DNA of 38,141 nt from Candidatus Gastranaerophilales bacterium (GCA_944322875.1 CALUQI010000006.1:1-38141), one strand, 5' to 3'. Positions 9,442-17,129 are shown, counted from the first letter of the stretch. Notes: generated by a model from the letters alone, not told the origin. Numbers and translations are program-made.

Positions 9442-11014
9442 TTGTTTTTACCTTTATTGTAACTTGTTTCTCATTTTTTAATATAAACATAAAGGGAATC
9501 AATATGAAACAAGCAATCGCAAAAATTTTAAAAGTTGTCATATATGCACACAAAGTAGATTGTTGAACAAGTTGATTATACAACATTTTTGCCGCCATAT
9601 AGGTCGCATTCATATTATCACCGGCTGTTGATATAAAAGAGCCCGCATAATTATTGATTCTCTCAACAAATACTGAATTGGTTTCAATTAAAAATTTAAC
9701 TAAACCATTTTGATGTACTTGTGAAAATCTTGAAATCATAGTTGCGACTAAAGAAGTTCCTATTGCACCTCCTATTGTTTTCAAAAGATTTTGCAACCCC
9801 GAAGCATTTGTCATTTGATCATTTCTCAACGTAATACAAGAAAGTGTTGTTATAGGCATCATAGTGAACACTAGTCCAAAACCAAATATTATATTCGGAA
9901 TAACTATATTGAGCATACTTATTTCTAAATTAAGACTACTAAGCATCCAACCACCAAGACCTAAACAAAAAAGTCCCACAATTCCATAGGTCTTATAAGT
10001 AAATTTTCCACCTAAAGTTCCAAAAATCAAAAGAGCCGTAAAAGCCCCAACACCTCTCGGCATTATAGCAACACCACTCGTAAAAGCATCATAACCCATC
10101 ATGTTTTGTAACATCTGAGGTAAAATTGCTAACGAAGCGAGTAAAACAGCATTCAACAGAATTAACATTGTTGTTCCGCATAGATAATTTATATCTTTTA
10201 AAACGTCAAGTTTAACCATGGGTTTTTCGCCTTTGATTTGAGAAATAAAGAATAAAACCGCCCCAATCAAAGCAACTGCGGTAAACCAACATACCCAAGG
10301 TGCACTAAACCAATCTGCATCATTTCCTTTATCAAATACAATTTGTAACGGAATTAACCATACACAAAGCCACAAAAATCCCCATTTATCTAAATGCGTA
10401 TCCTTTTGTCTTCTTGCATAAGGCGGATCCTCAAGGTATTTTTTGGCCAATGCAATGCATAAAAAACCAAAAGGAACATTTATAAAAAATATATACGGCC
10501 AAGACCAATTTTCAGTAATCCATCCACCCATAACAGGTCCTAAAATTGGCGCAACTACAACTACCAAACCAAAAACTGACATCGCTTTATTTCTGGCTTC
10601 GCCGGTAAAACTTTCCATCGTAATTGCCTGAGCCATTGGCATTAAACACCCTCCTCCTATACCCTGCAAGGCTCTGGATATAACTATCATTCCTATTGAA
10701 CTCGAAATCCCGCATAAAAACGATGCTATTGTAAAAATAAAAACGCCTAACATGAAAAAATTTTTACGTCCTAAAACTTTGCAGAAAAAGTCAACCATTG
10801 GTATTACTATACTGCTCGCCATTAAATAACTCGTTAAAACCCATATGGATTCTTGATTACTTACAGAATAACTTCCTGCAATATGAGGCAATGCAACATT
10901 TGCAACTGTTTCATCAAGAGCGTACATAAATGTCGCTAACATTACAGGCATTATTATAAACCAAGGACTTCTGGATGGTTTCCATTCTATTTCTTTTTGA
11001 ATATTTTCTGACAT
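9431..11014 (-). CDS. emrB: EmrB/QacA-type MFS exporter, first copy (DHA2, 14 TM)
   Basis: This is the first of two tandem DHA2-family exporters. With the start used here the protein has 527 residues. A longer reading from TTG at 11035 would add seven residues (MPAFRYN), but these are encoded within a perfect hairpin and no ribosome binding site supports them. I therefore prefer the ATG at 11014 (MSENIQKEIEWKPS). No Shine-Dalgarno sequence precedes this ATG either. Key segments are LDETVANVALPHIAGSYSV in TM1, RALQGIGGGCLMPMAQ, and motif C GPVMGGWITENWSW. It should pair with the EmrA-like adaptor upstream and the TolC-like channel to span both membranes. Confidence 0.93.
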   Translation of the reverse strand: MSENIQKEIEWKPSRSPWFIIMPVMLATFMYALDETVANVALPHIAGSYSVSNQESIWVLTSYLMASSIVIPMVDFFCKVLGRKNFFMLGVFIFTIASFLCGISSSIGMIVISRALQGIGGGCLMPMAQAITMESFTGEARNKAMSVFGLVVVVAPILGPVMGGWITENWSWPYIFFINVPFGFLCIALAKKYLEDPPYARRQKDTHLDKWGFLWLCVWLIPLQIVFDKGNDADWFSAPWVCWFTAVALIGAVLFFISQIKGEKPMVKLDVLKDINYLCGTTMLILLNAVLLASLAILPQMLQNMMGYDAFTSGVAIMPRGVGAFTALLIFGTLGGKFTYKTYGIVGLFCLGLGGWMLSSLNLEISMLNIVIPNIIFGFGLVFTMMPITTLSCITLRNDQMTNASGLQNLLKTIGGAIGTSLVATMISRFSQVHQNGLVKFLIETNSVFVERINNYAGSFISTAGDNMNATYMAAKMLYNQLVQQSTLCAYMTTFKIFAIACFILIPFMFILKNEKQVTIKVKTNAR

Positions 11015-11024
11015 ATTATATCTG

Positions 11025-11045
11025 AAAGCCGGCAATGCCGGCTTT
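11025..11045 (-). promoter_or_regulatory. Perfect hairpin between emrA and emrB
   Basis: AAAGCCGGC (11025-11033) and GCCGGCTTT (11037-11045) form a 9-bp perfect stem with a 3-base loop. It lies in the 39-base gap between the emrA stop and the emrB start. On the minus strand only TTTC follows, so it would be a weak terminator at best, but it could trim or stabilise mRNA. Its core (GCCGGCATT) recurs in the tolC terminator at 14094. Confidence 0.6.
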
Positions 11046-11053
11046 TAAAATTT

Positions 11054-12058
11054 CTACCTTATTTTTACCTTTGGTACTACCGACATCCCCGGAACTATGT
11101 TATATTGTTCCGGATCAATTTCTTCCGTAAAAATTATTTTTACAGGTACCCTTTGAACGATTTTTACAAAAGAACCAACTGCATTTTCCGGCGGAAAAAG
11201 ACTCGACTTCGCTCCGGAACTTCTTTGGATACTATCAACTTTTCCCTTGAAAACCTTATTTGGATATGTATCTACTTTAATGTCTACTGACTGACCTGGT
11301 TTCATATGACGTAATTGGTTTTCTTTATAATTGGCTACAATCCAAATATCGTCAGGCACAATTGTAAATAATGGCGTACCTACTTGTACATACATACCCT
11401 TTTCTACTCGTCTGGATGCAACTGTTCCTGATTGCGGAGCATAAATATTTGTATATGAAAGATTAACTTCTGCTTGATCTTTTTGTGCTTTTAATACTTT
11501 TAAATCTGCATCTGCAACCTTGCTGTTATCCTGAGAAAATATTGATTGTTCTGCCGTCACTTGTTGTGCTTTTGTGCTGTCATACTTCGCCTGGGCGGCA
11601 TCTAATGTTTGTTTTGATGCTGCTCCGGCTTCATATAAGTTCTTGTAACGTTCTAAATCTTTTTTGGCTACTTCTATGTTAGTGTTTGCTGCATTTAAAT
11701 TTGCTTTTGCATTTTGTTGATTTAACAATGCCCTTTCATATTGCGCAGTCATTTGATCAACTTTTATTTTATAATCTGTATCATCTATTCGTGCAACCAA
11801 ATCACCTTCATTTACACGTTGGTTGTCCGTAATTAACACTTCCACTATTTGACCGCTTACTTTTGGCGCTACTGATACCGTCGTTGTTTCTACATAAGCA
11901 TCGTCCGTTGATTGGTATGTTAAAACATCATTTATAAAATATGCCAATAATGCTAATCCGATTATTCCTATCGTTATTATAACCGGTTTCTTGAATAAAC
12001 GATTCTGTTTGTTCATTTCTTGCGTATTATCCTGTTCTTGTTTCTCTTTTTCGTCCAT
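11054..12058 (-). CDS. emrA: EmrA/HlyD-type membrane fusion protein
   Basis: This periplasmic adaptor links an inner-membrane MFS pump to an outer-membrane channel. The 334 residues comprise a charged cytoplasmic N-terminus, one membrane anchor (about 27-46), a biotinyl-lipoyl-like half (STDDAYVETTTVSVAPKVSG at about 51-70), a long coiled-coil hairpin (about 105-200, Ala/Gln/Lys rich), the second lipoyl half (LSYTNIYAPQSGTVASRRVE) and a beta-barrel domain containing PGQSVDIKVD. This matches the EmrA subclass. AGAGGG precedes the ATG and overlaps the end of marR, 10 bases upstream. The coiled coil is the expected contact to the divergently encoded TolC-like protein. Confidence 0.93.
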   Translation of the reverse strand: MDEKEKQEQDNTQEMNKQNRLFKKPVIITIGIIGLALLAYFINDVLTYQSTDDAYVETTTVSVAPKVSGQIVEVLITDNQRVNEGDLVARIDDTDYKIKVDQMTAQYERALLNQQNAKANLNAANTNIEVAKKDLERYKNLYEAGAASKQTLDAAQAKYDSTKAQQVTAEQSIFSQDNSKVADADLKVLKAQKDQAEVNLSYTNIYAPQSGTVASRRVEKGMYVQVGTPLFTIVPDDIWIVANYKENQLRHMKPGQSVDIKVDTYPNKVFKGKVDSIQRSSGAKSSLFPPENAVGSFVKIVQRVPVKIIFTEEIDPEQYNIVPGMSVVPKVKIR

Positions 12059-12068
12059 TATTCCCTCT

Positions 12069-12533
12069 TTATATTTTTAACTCTATTAGATTTTCAAATC
12101 TTTCTCTTAATCGCTTTAAAGATGTACAAATTGCTGCCACTTCTTGCTCTGCTACAATCTGTTTTGTCTCATATACGTAATTTTCTATTTTTTTATTAAT
12201 CGTTCTTAACATTTCATATCCGGTTTCTGTTATTGACATTTTTCGAACTAATCGATTATTTTTCGTTGAAATAAATCTTGTTATTAAACCTTTTTCTTCA
12301 AGTGTTTTTATAATTCTTCCGGTGTTTGCTCTGTCCTTTAATATTAATTTAGCTAAATCTCGTTGACAAATACTTTCGTTACAAGATATAGTATCCAATG
12401 CTGCATATTCATCTATATTAAGTACTATCTCTAATTTTTCAAATAACTGAATACTTAACATTCTCATTAAACGTGCTGTCTTTTCAAGCTCGTAATTCAG
12501 TGTATCAGTATAATGTTTTATTATTTTTTTCAT
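12069..12533 (-). CDS. MarR family transcriptional regulator
   Basis: This 154-residue winged-helix repressor has the expected helix-turn-helix at about 57-80 (ICQRDLAKLILKDRANTGRI, then IKTLEEKGLI) and a wing containing STKNNRLVRKMSITETG. N- and C-terminal helices form the dimer interface. MarR proteins usually repress adjacent efflux genes and release DNA on binding phenolic or similar ligands. As first gene of the operon it would autoregulate, and the inverted repeat at 12557-12588 is a good operator candidate controlling both directions. AAAGGAAAG lies just before the ATG. Confidence 0.92.
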   Translation of the reverse strand: MKKIIKHYTDTLNYELEKTARLMRMLSIQLFEKLEIVLNIDEYAALDTISCNESICQRDLAKLILKDRANTGRIIKTLEEKGLITRFISTKNNRLVRKMSITETGYEMLRTINKKIENYVYETKQIVAEQEVAAICTSLKRLRERFENLIELKI

Positions 12534-12556
12534 CTTTCCTTTAAACTTATATTTTG

Positions 12557-12588
12557 TGTTGTAAAAAAAATATGTTGCATTTACAACA
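12557..12588. promoter_or_regulatory. Probable MarR operator between marR and the tolC-like gene
   Basis: TGTTGTAAA (12557-12565) and TTTACAACA (12580-12588) form a perfect 9-base inverted repeat with a 14-base centre. A third half-site, TGTTG, lies at 12573-12577 and pairs with the same right arm. The right arm contains the TTTACA -35 of the tolC-like gene's promoter, so occupation should block it. The left arm lies just upstream of the likely marR -10 (TATAAG, 12551-12546 on the minus strand). Confidence 0.65.
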
Positions 12589-12608
12589 ATATTATGCTAA
12601 CATATGAT
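12580..12608 (+). promoter_or_regulatory. Promoter of the tolC-like gene
   Basis: TTTACA (12580-12585), a 17-base spacer and TATGAT (12603-12608) precede the gene by about 40 bases. An overlapping alternative is TTGCAT (12575) with TAACAT (12598). Both overlap the inverted repeat. Confidence 0.55.
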
Positions 12609-12650
12609 TATTAAAAATGCAAGTACTAATTTTAAAAAGAGGAAGAAAAA

Positions 12651-14048
12651 TTGAAAAAGGTATTAACAACACTACTTTTAATGAGTTTAATGACAATGAA
12701 TGCAGCCCCTATTTTTGCAATAGAAGATGTAAAAAAATCTACTGCAACACCAAAAGTATTTAAAAGCATGGCTAAAAAAAATAAAAAAGTAAGCAATGAT
12801 TATAAATATGCATATGTAAATATGGATTGGTGGAAAAATTTTAATGATGAGAACTTAAACAGTTATATTATAAAAGCAATAGAGAACAACTATGACTTAA
12901 AGATGGCAACTTTAGCGGTAGAAGAATATTATCAACAAACAAGAGCCCAATTTGCGAATGAATTACCGTCAATAACTGCCGGATTTGCACCAAACCTGTT
13001 AAAAATGCCCGGAGCAACAAACACAACCGGAGCATTTGCTGTTCCGGCAATAGCACAATATGAAATAGATTTATTTTTGAAAAACAGAGATAAAACAAAA
13101 TCTGTAAAAAAACTTTGGGAAGGTTCACAACTTGACGAAAGAAGTGCCTACATAGCAATAGCTGCTGCCGTTGGAACAACTTATTTAAATGTTGTAATGC
13201 TTGATAAATTAATAAATTTACAAGAAGAAATTGTTAAGGACAGAAATGAAATATACAAATTAATGGTTCTAAGCCATAATGAAGGACTTGTTTCAACAGC
13301 TGATACTGTGAGGGCTAACAAAGCTTATGTAGCCGGAAACACTGATTTAATAGAATTAAAAAAACAAAGAGAACAAATGCTTCATCAACTTAGCGTGTTA
13401 ATTGGAGAAAGTCCGGAAAATGCCTCTTCTCTGACCAGAACTCATCTTGATCAAATCGATTTTTCCGGAATTATACCATCTCAAATAGCATCTGATATTA
13501 TTGTTCAAAGACCTGATTACATGAAAGCTGAAAAAATGGTTGAGAAAGCTGGTATTGATGTCCGTATTGCTAAAAAAGAATTTCTGCCTTCTTTTAACAT
13601 TCTTGGGCTAGCTTTGTTTAATGCAAGTGATATTGGAAGTGTTTTCTCAACAAAAGGTATGTTGGGTCTTTTGGGCGGTTCTATTATGTATCCTTTCTTT
13701 ACGGGGGGTTCCAGAATCGCAAATTTGAAAATTAGAAAAGCTGAATATGAAAGAATTTTGCAAAACTACTATAAAACCAATTTAACTGCAATACAAGAAG
13801 TTAATGATTCTTTAGTTAGCATAAAAATGGATAACCAAAAAATGTCTGAAACAGAGAAACAAGCTAAACTTGAAAAAGCAGATTTCAAATTTAATCAGCA
13901 TCGTTTTAATGAAGGAACTATATCTAAATTAGATTTAATTCAGTATAAAGAAAATTTACTTTCTATTGATAAGCTTGTCGCAAAAAATAAAGTTGATTGT
14001 TTGGTTGATTACATAGGACTTTATAAGGCTGTAGGAAGTAAATTGTAA
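12651..14048 (+). CDS. TolC/NodT-family outer-membrane efflux channel
   Basis: This outer-membrane factor of a tripartite pump has 465 residues with a signal peptide cut near IFA (about 24). The body is two repeated helical hairpins, with the motifs WWKNFNDENLNSYIIKAI at the start, then LDERSAYIAIAAAVGTTYLNV, RPDYMKAEKMVEKAGIDVRIA and FFTGGSRIANLK. There is no lipobox Cys, unlike many NodT members. The start codon is TTG, preceded by GAGGAAG 5 bases upstream. It diverges from marR-emrA-emrB-emrB and should complete that pump. Codon use shifts inside the gene: the first half favours A in third position and the second half T. Confidence 0.92.
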   Translation: MKKVLTTLLLMSLMTMNAAPIFAIEDVKKSTATPKVFKSMAKKNKKVSNDYKYAYVNMDWWKNFNDENLNSYIIKAIENNYDLKMATLAVEEYYQQTRAQFANELPSITAGFAPNLLKMPGATNTTGAFAVPAIAQYEIDLFLKNRDKTKSVKKLWEGSQLDERSAYIAIAAAVGTTYLNVVMLDKLINLQEEIVKDRNEIYKLMVLSHNEGLVSTADTVRANKAYVAGNTDLIELKKQREQMLHQLSVLIGESPENASSLTRTHLDQIDFSGIIPSQIASDIIVQRPDYMKAEKMVEKAGIDVRIAKKEFLPSFNILGLALFNASDIGSVFSTKGMLGLLGGSIMYPFFTGGSRIANLKIRKAEYERILQNYYKTNLTAIQEVNDSLVSIKMDNQKMSETEKQAKLEKADFKFNQHRFNEGTISKLDLIQYKENLLSIDKLVAKNKVDCLVDYIGLYKAVGSKL

Positions 14049-14093
14049 AAAATCTATCTAAATCATCACCTCTTTACTTTAAAAAGTGAAGCC

Positions 14094-14122
14094 TGCCGGC
14101 ATTAAGCCGGCATTATTTTTTG
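14094..14122 (+). terminator. Terminator of the tolC-like gene
   Basis: TGCCGGC (14094-14100) pairs with GCCGGCA (14106-14112) around ATTAA, followed by TTATTTTTTG. It is GC-rich in an AT-rich setting and typical of an intrinsic terminator. Confidence 0.85.
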
Positions 14123-14132
14123 ATGCAGATTT

Positions 14133-14432
14133 TTATGCTGAAAGCTTTTGTAAAACTTTTATATTTAAGAATTCATCAGTATTTTTGAAAAAAATTTTAT
14201 TTATTCTGCCAAGCTCAAGTCTTTTTAACGGTTCACTGCAAAAAAGAACTTTTTTATTATTAAAAGTATTTATTATAACAAAATTTCGGATTGAAAAATC
14301 ATATTGAATACTTAATAAAACTTCATAATCTGTGTCTATTTGAAAATTACATCTCGAATTTGTACCAATAGTTATAACATTTTTATCAATATATATTTTT
14401 TCATTGTTTTTTGAAGAAATTATTATATCCAT
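14133..14432 (-). CDS. Small beta-rich protein, FHA-like
   Basis: This 99-residue protein has a run of short beta strands and a segment, ITIGTNSRCNFQID (about 20-33), that resembles the start of an FHA domain (IGR.x.CDI.I). The canonical Ser-x-x-His loop needed for phosphothreonine binding is not obvious, so binding activity is uncertain. There is no signal peptide. TATAAT at 14440-14445 lies 7 bases before the ATG with no ribosome binding site, so it would be translated from a leaderless mRNA. It converges on the tolC-like gene. Confidence 0.5.
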   Translation of the reverse strand: MDIIISSKNNEKIYIDKNVITIGTNSRCNFQIDTDYEVLLSIQYDFSIRNFVIINTFNNKKVLFCSEPLKRLELGRINKIFFKNTDEFLNIKVLQKLSA

Positions 14433-14439
14433 AATTCAA

Positions 14440-14445
14440 ATTATA
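14440..14445 (-). promoter_or_regulatory. -10 element giving a leaderless transcript
   Basis: On the minus strand a perfect TATAAT lies 7 bases before the ATG of the FHA-like gene. The -35 region is weak: TTTGAA at a 15-base spacing. Confidence 0.5.
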
Positions 14446-14612
14446 AAAACAAGAATAATATTCAAACATTCTCCGGTTGGGGAAATTTTACTGATACAAA
14501 AACAATGTTTTTTTGAAAAATTTTATATTTTCATCTTTTTGGATGGTTGATTTTTTTAAAAATATTATTAACATAATCATGAGGTAGTAGTATTAATATA
14601 GAGGATAAAAAA

Positions 14613-15173
14613 ATGACGAGTTACTCTGGGAATTCTTTACTAACAGGAATTTATGCAGGTTTAACCAATACCTATTCATATCTTGCTCAACTTAATCCTG
14701 ATGGTGTTACTTTGGAAAGTATATCTAATGCAAGAACCGATTCCAAAAATTATTTAAACCTTAATCAAAGTTTTGCATCATATCTGCAAACAAATTTTAA
14801 TTCAATAGACCAAGATGGTGACGGGATTATTGGATCAAATGAAATTACTAATTATACAAACACTTTATCCACCCAAGGTCTAACAAGAACTCAACTGGTT
14901 CAACTGGCGGCTTCCGGAGCCTCCGGATTGTCTTCCGATACCATTAACAACATTCTTGAACATTTTGATGAAATGGATACCAATCACGATGGTAAAATAA
15001 CCAGTGCTGAAATTTCTGCTTTTAGTATAGATGCTTCAAGACAAGAAAAAATAGATGAATTTAACCACCAAAGAGCAACTAATATGTCAACTTTTTATGC
15101 TGACGAATCTTCTTCTTCTGATGTAGATTCTTACAGTATGTTAAGCTACAGATATAAAAATTACAATAATTAA
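14613..15173 (+). CDS. EF-hand calcium-binding protein
   Basis: This 186-residue protein has two canonical EF-hand loops: D66-x-D68-x-D70-G ending in Glu77 (DQDGDGIIGSNE), and D122-x-N124-x-D126-G ending in Glu133 (DTNHDGKITSAE). They are separated by a helical region and flanked by Ser/Thr/Asn/Tyr-rich tails. No classical signal peptide or membrane segment is present, so cellular location is unclear. GAGG lies about 8 bases before the ATG. Possible roles are calcium sensing or buffering, and no partner is apparent nearby. It ends at an inverted repeat and a terminator. Confidence 0.8.
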   Translation: MTSYSGNSLLTGIYAGLTNTYSYLAQLNPDGVTLESISNARTDSKNYLNLNQSFASYLQTNFNSIDQDGDGIIGSNEITNYTNTLSTQGLTRTQLVQLAASGASGLSSDTINNILEHFDEMDTNHDGKITSAEISAFSIDASRQEKIDEFNHQRATNMSTFYADESSSSDVDSYSMLSYRYKNYNN

Positions 15174-15207
15174 TTATAAACCTTCCTTGTATCCTTTCGG
15201 TTTATAA
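15174..15207. terminator. Inverted repeat after the EF-hand gene
   Basis: TTATAAACC (15174-15182) and GGTTTATAA (15199-15207) form a 9-bp stem with a 16-base loop, immediately after the EF-hand stop codon. It can fold in RNA of either direction. It may protect the 3' end or help stop the converging ompH transcript. Confidence 0.55.
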
Positions 15208-15223
15208 GAAAAAAGGGATTTTT

Positions 15224-15246
15224 CGGCCGTTTTTCGGCCGTTTTTT
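15224..15246 (+). terminator. Terminator CGGCCG-TTTTT-CGGCCG
   Basis: Two copies of the palindrome CGGCCG (15224 and 15235) pair around five T residues, followed by a six-T run. On the plus strand this is an intrinsic terminator for the EF-hand gene. Confidence 0.75.
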
Positions 15247-15706
15247 ATTTTATTGATTTTGCAACCTCTGCTGTTATATCGTCGCCTCCATATAAAACCA
15301 TATTTTTTGGAAGAACCAGATTGTAATTCATACTTTTTGCTTTTTCTACTACTGTCGTTTTTATGTGATTATCTATTTGCATTAATTTTGTATTATATTC
15401 GTTGTCTAATGCTATTTTTTGATCATTTATTTCATTTCTATATTTTTCTTCCAGCTGTGATATTTTTGCAGGATCAGTTTCTTTTGATATTTCTTGTCGC
15501 GCTTTGTCTACAGTTGCTTTCATCGTTTCTAATTTTTTTTGTTGTTCTGATTTTAACATATTTACTTCTGACGATTTTGAAATCAGTGATTGTACATCTA
15601 CTGTTGCAACCCTGTATCCGGTGTCCGATATTGCTTTACTGTTTATTGAATATCCACTTACAAATGATATTAAACAAACTGTTATTATCCAAATATGTTT
15701 TTTCAT
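15245..15706 (-). CDS. OmpH/Skp family periplasmic chaperone
   Basis: This 153-residue protein has a signal peptide (KKHIWIITVCLISFVSGYS) and then the Skp layout: a short beta part (YRVATVDVQSLI), a long Lys/Glu/Gln coiled coil at about 45-110 forming a tentacle, and a C-terminal beta segment (YNLVLPKNMVLYGG, DITAEV). Skp trimers hold unfolded outer-membrane proteins in the periplasm. Its presence supports a diderm cell envelope, in line with the porin at 36.7 kb and the TolC-like channel. AAGGAAA precedes the ATG. Its neighbours do not include bamA or lpx genes, with which ompH often travels. Confidence 0.85.
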   Translation of the reverse strand: MKKHIWIITVCLISFVSGYSINSKAISDTGYRVATVDVQSLISKSSEVNMLKSEQQKKLETMKATVDKARQEISKETDPAKISQLEEKYRNEINDQKIALDNEYNTKLMQIDNHIKTTVVEKAKSMNYNLVLPKNMVLYGGDDITAEVAKSIK

Positions 15707-15790
15707 TTTTATTTCCTTTCTTTGTTTCTTTTACATGTTATCCGTCTTTTTTTATTTTTTGAAATTAGCCGATCAGGTATAAATTTATTT

Positions 15791-15819
15791 TTGCGAAAAA
15801 ATTTTGTTTTAGGTAAAAT
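15791..15819 (+). promoter_or_regulatory. Promoter of pgk
   Basis: TTGCGA (15791-15796), 17 bases, and TAAAAT (15814-15819). The leader would be about 20 bases and contains AAGGAG at 15833-15838, well placed for the ATG at 15847. Confidence 0.65.
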
Positions 15820-15846
15820 AGGCTTATAAAAGAAGGAGAATTTTAT

Positions 15847-17049
15847 ATGAAAAAATCAATTAAAGATTTAAATGACATCCAAGGAAAAAAAGCACTTGTT
15901 AGAGTGGATATTAATGTTCCATTGGATGCTGACAAAAATGTGACAGATGACACAAGAATTCAAGCAATTCTTCCAACTGTTAATTATTTAAAAGAAAAAG
16001 GTGCTAAAATTATTCTTATGGCTCATCTTGGCAGACCAAAAGGTGAATGGAATAAAGAATTTTCTCTTGAACCTGTTGCAAAATATTTATCTAAAATTTT
16101 GAATGAAGAAGTTATTTTTGTTTCTACTCCTGTTGGAGAAGGAGCAGAAAAAGAATTAGAAAATCTGAAAAACGGACAAGTTGCATTACTTGAAAATATA
16201 CGTTTTTATAAAGCAGAAGAAGCAAAAGATGACGATATGACCTTTGCAAATGAACTTGCAAAACTCGGGGATTTTTATGTAAATGATGCATTCGGAGCTG
16301 CACACAGAAACCATACGTCTACTGCTAAACTGGCAAAAGTTTTAAAACCGGCGGTTTCAGGATTGTTAATGGAAAAAGAATTAAGATGTTTATCACAAGC
16401 CCTTGATAATCCTGCAAGACCATTTACTGCTGTTGTTGGAGGAGCAAAAGTTTCTTCTAAAATCGGTGTATTAGAAAACTTAATAGAAAAAGTTGATAAT
16501 CTTATCATTGGCGGTGGTATGGCCTATACTTTTGTAAAAGCAAACGGCGGAAAAATTGGTAATTCTATTTGTGAAGATGATCAACTTGATGTTGCAAAAA
16601 TGATTAAAAAAAAAGCTGCAGACTAAAGTGTAAATCTTGTTATGGCAACAGATGTATTAGTTACTGATGATTTTTCAGGAAACGGCACAAATAAATTTGT
16701 AAAAATTAACGAGATTCCTGACGGATTTGAAGGTGTTGATGCTGGCCCTGATTCAAGAAAAGCTTTTGCTGATGTTTTAAAATCTTCAAAAACTATTTTG
16801 ATGAACGGTCCTGTCGGAGCTTTCGAAAATCCTGTTTTTGCAGAGGGAACTAAAGCTGTTCTTGATGCAATTATTGAAGCAACTGAAAATGGTGCCGTTT
16901 CTGTTATCGGTGGCGGAGATTCCGTTTCTGCTGCGAAAAAACTTTCAAATGCAGATAAATATACTCATGTTTCTACTGGCGGAGGAGCTTCTCTTGAATT
17001 TATAGAAGGCAAAGTTCTGCCCGGAGTTGCCGCTTTGGACAATAAATAA
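15847..17049 (+). pseudogene. pgk: Phosphoglycerate kinase interrupted by an in-frame TAA
   Basis: PGK makes ATP from 1,3-bisphosphoglycerate. Both halves are intact and in one frame. The first half (codons 1-259) has RVDINVP (19-25), Arg37, HLGRPKG (60-66), Arg119, NDAFGAAHR (146-154) and GGAKVSSK (198-205). The remainder has MNGPVGAFE and the nucleotide-site GGGDS. Codon 260, at 16624-16626, is TAA, lying between AAD and SVNLVMATDV, where PGKs usually have Lys or Glu followed by Gly-Val. No frameshift is needed: one nonsense substitution explains it. The break falls inside the nucleotide-binding domain, not between domains. An ATG six codons later (16642) could restart translation but lacks a ribosome binding site. 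Sequencing error, readthrough, or a genuine split or dead gene are all possible. There is a good promoter and terminator. Confidence 0.9.
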
Positions 17050-17070
17050 TTTTTTTTCTTTTGTGTTTTG

Positions 17071-17100
17071 AATGACGGTTTTAAAAAACCGTCATTTTTT
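17071..17100 (+). terminator. Terminator of pgk
   Basis: AATGACGGTTTT (17071-17082) pairs perfectly with AAAACCGTCATT (17085-17096), followed by Ts. It separates pgk from aroK. Confidence 0.9.
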
Positions 17101-17117
17101 ATTGTTTTCTTTTATGA

Positions 17118-17123
17118 TATTAT
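17118..17123 (+). promoter_or_regulatory. -10 element giving leaderless aroK mRNA
   Basis: TATTAT lies 6 bases before the aroK ATG. TATGAT at 17113-17118 is an overlapping alternative. No ribosome binding site is present. The -35 would fall within the pgk terminator arm and is poor. Confidence 0.4.
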
Positions 17124-17129
17124 TAATTT

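Noticed and set aside
11015-11020. TATAAT directly before the emrB ATG as a promoter
   Set aside because: It abuts the start codon, so transcription would begin inside the gene. Expression from the marR operon is more likely.
15253-15762. A 169-codon plus-strand open frame opposite ompH
   Set aside because: Its product is an improbable Leu/Phe/Tyr/Ser-only composition, the mirror of Lys/Glu/Gln codons in ompH. It has no ribosome binding site or recognisable fold.
16590-16640. Programmed frameshift at the A9 run in pgk, or genetic code change making TAA sense
   Set aside because: The halves of pgk are in the same frame. Shifts of -1 or +1 at the A run hit stops soon after. Many genes here end in TAA with no continuing homology, so TAA is a normal stop.
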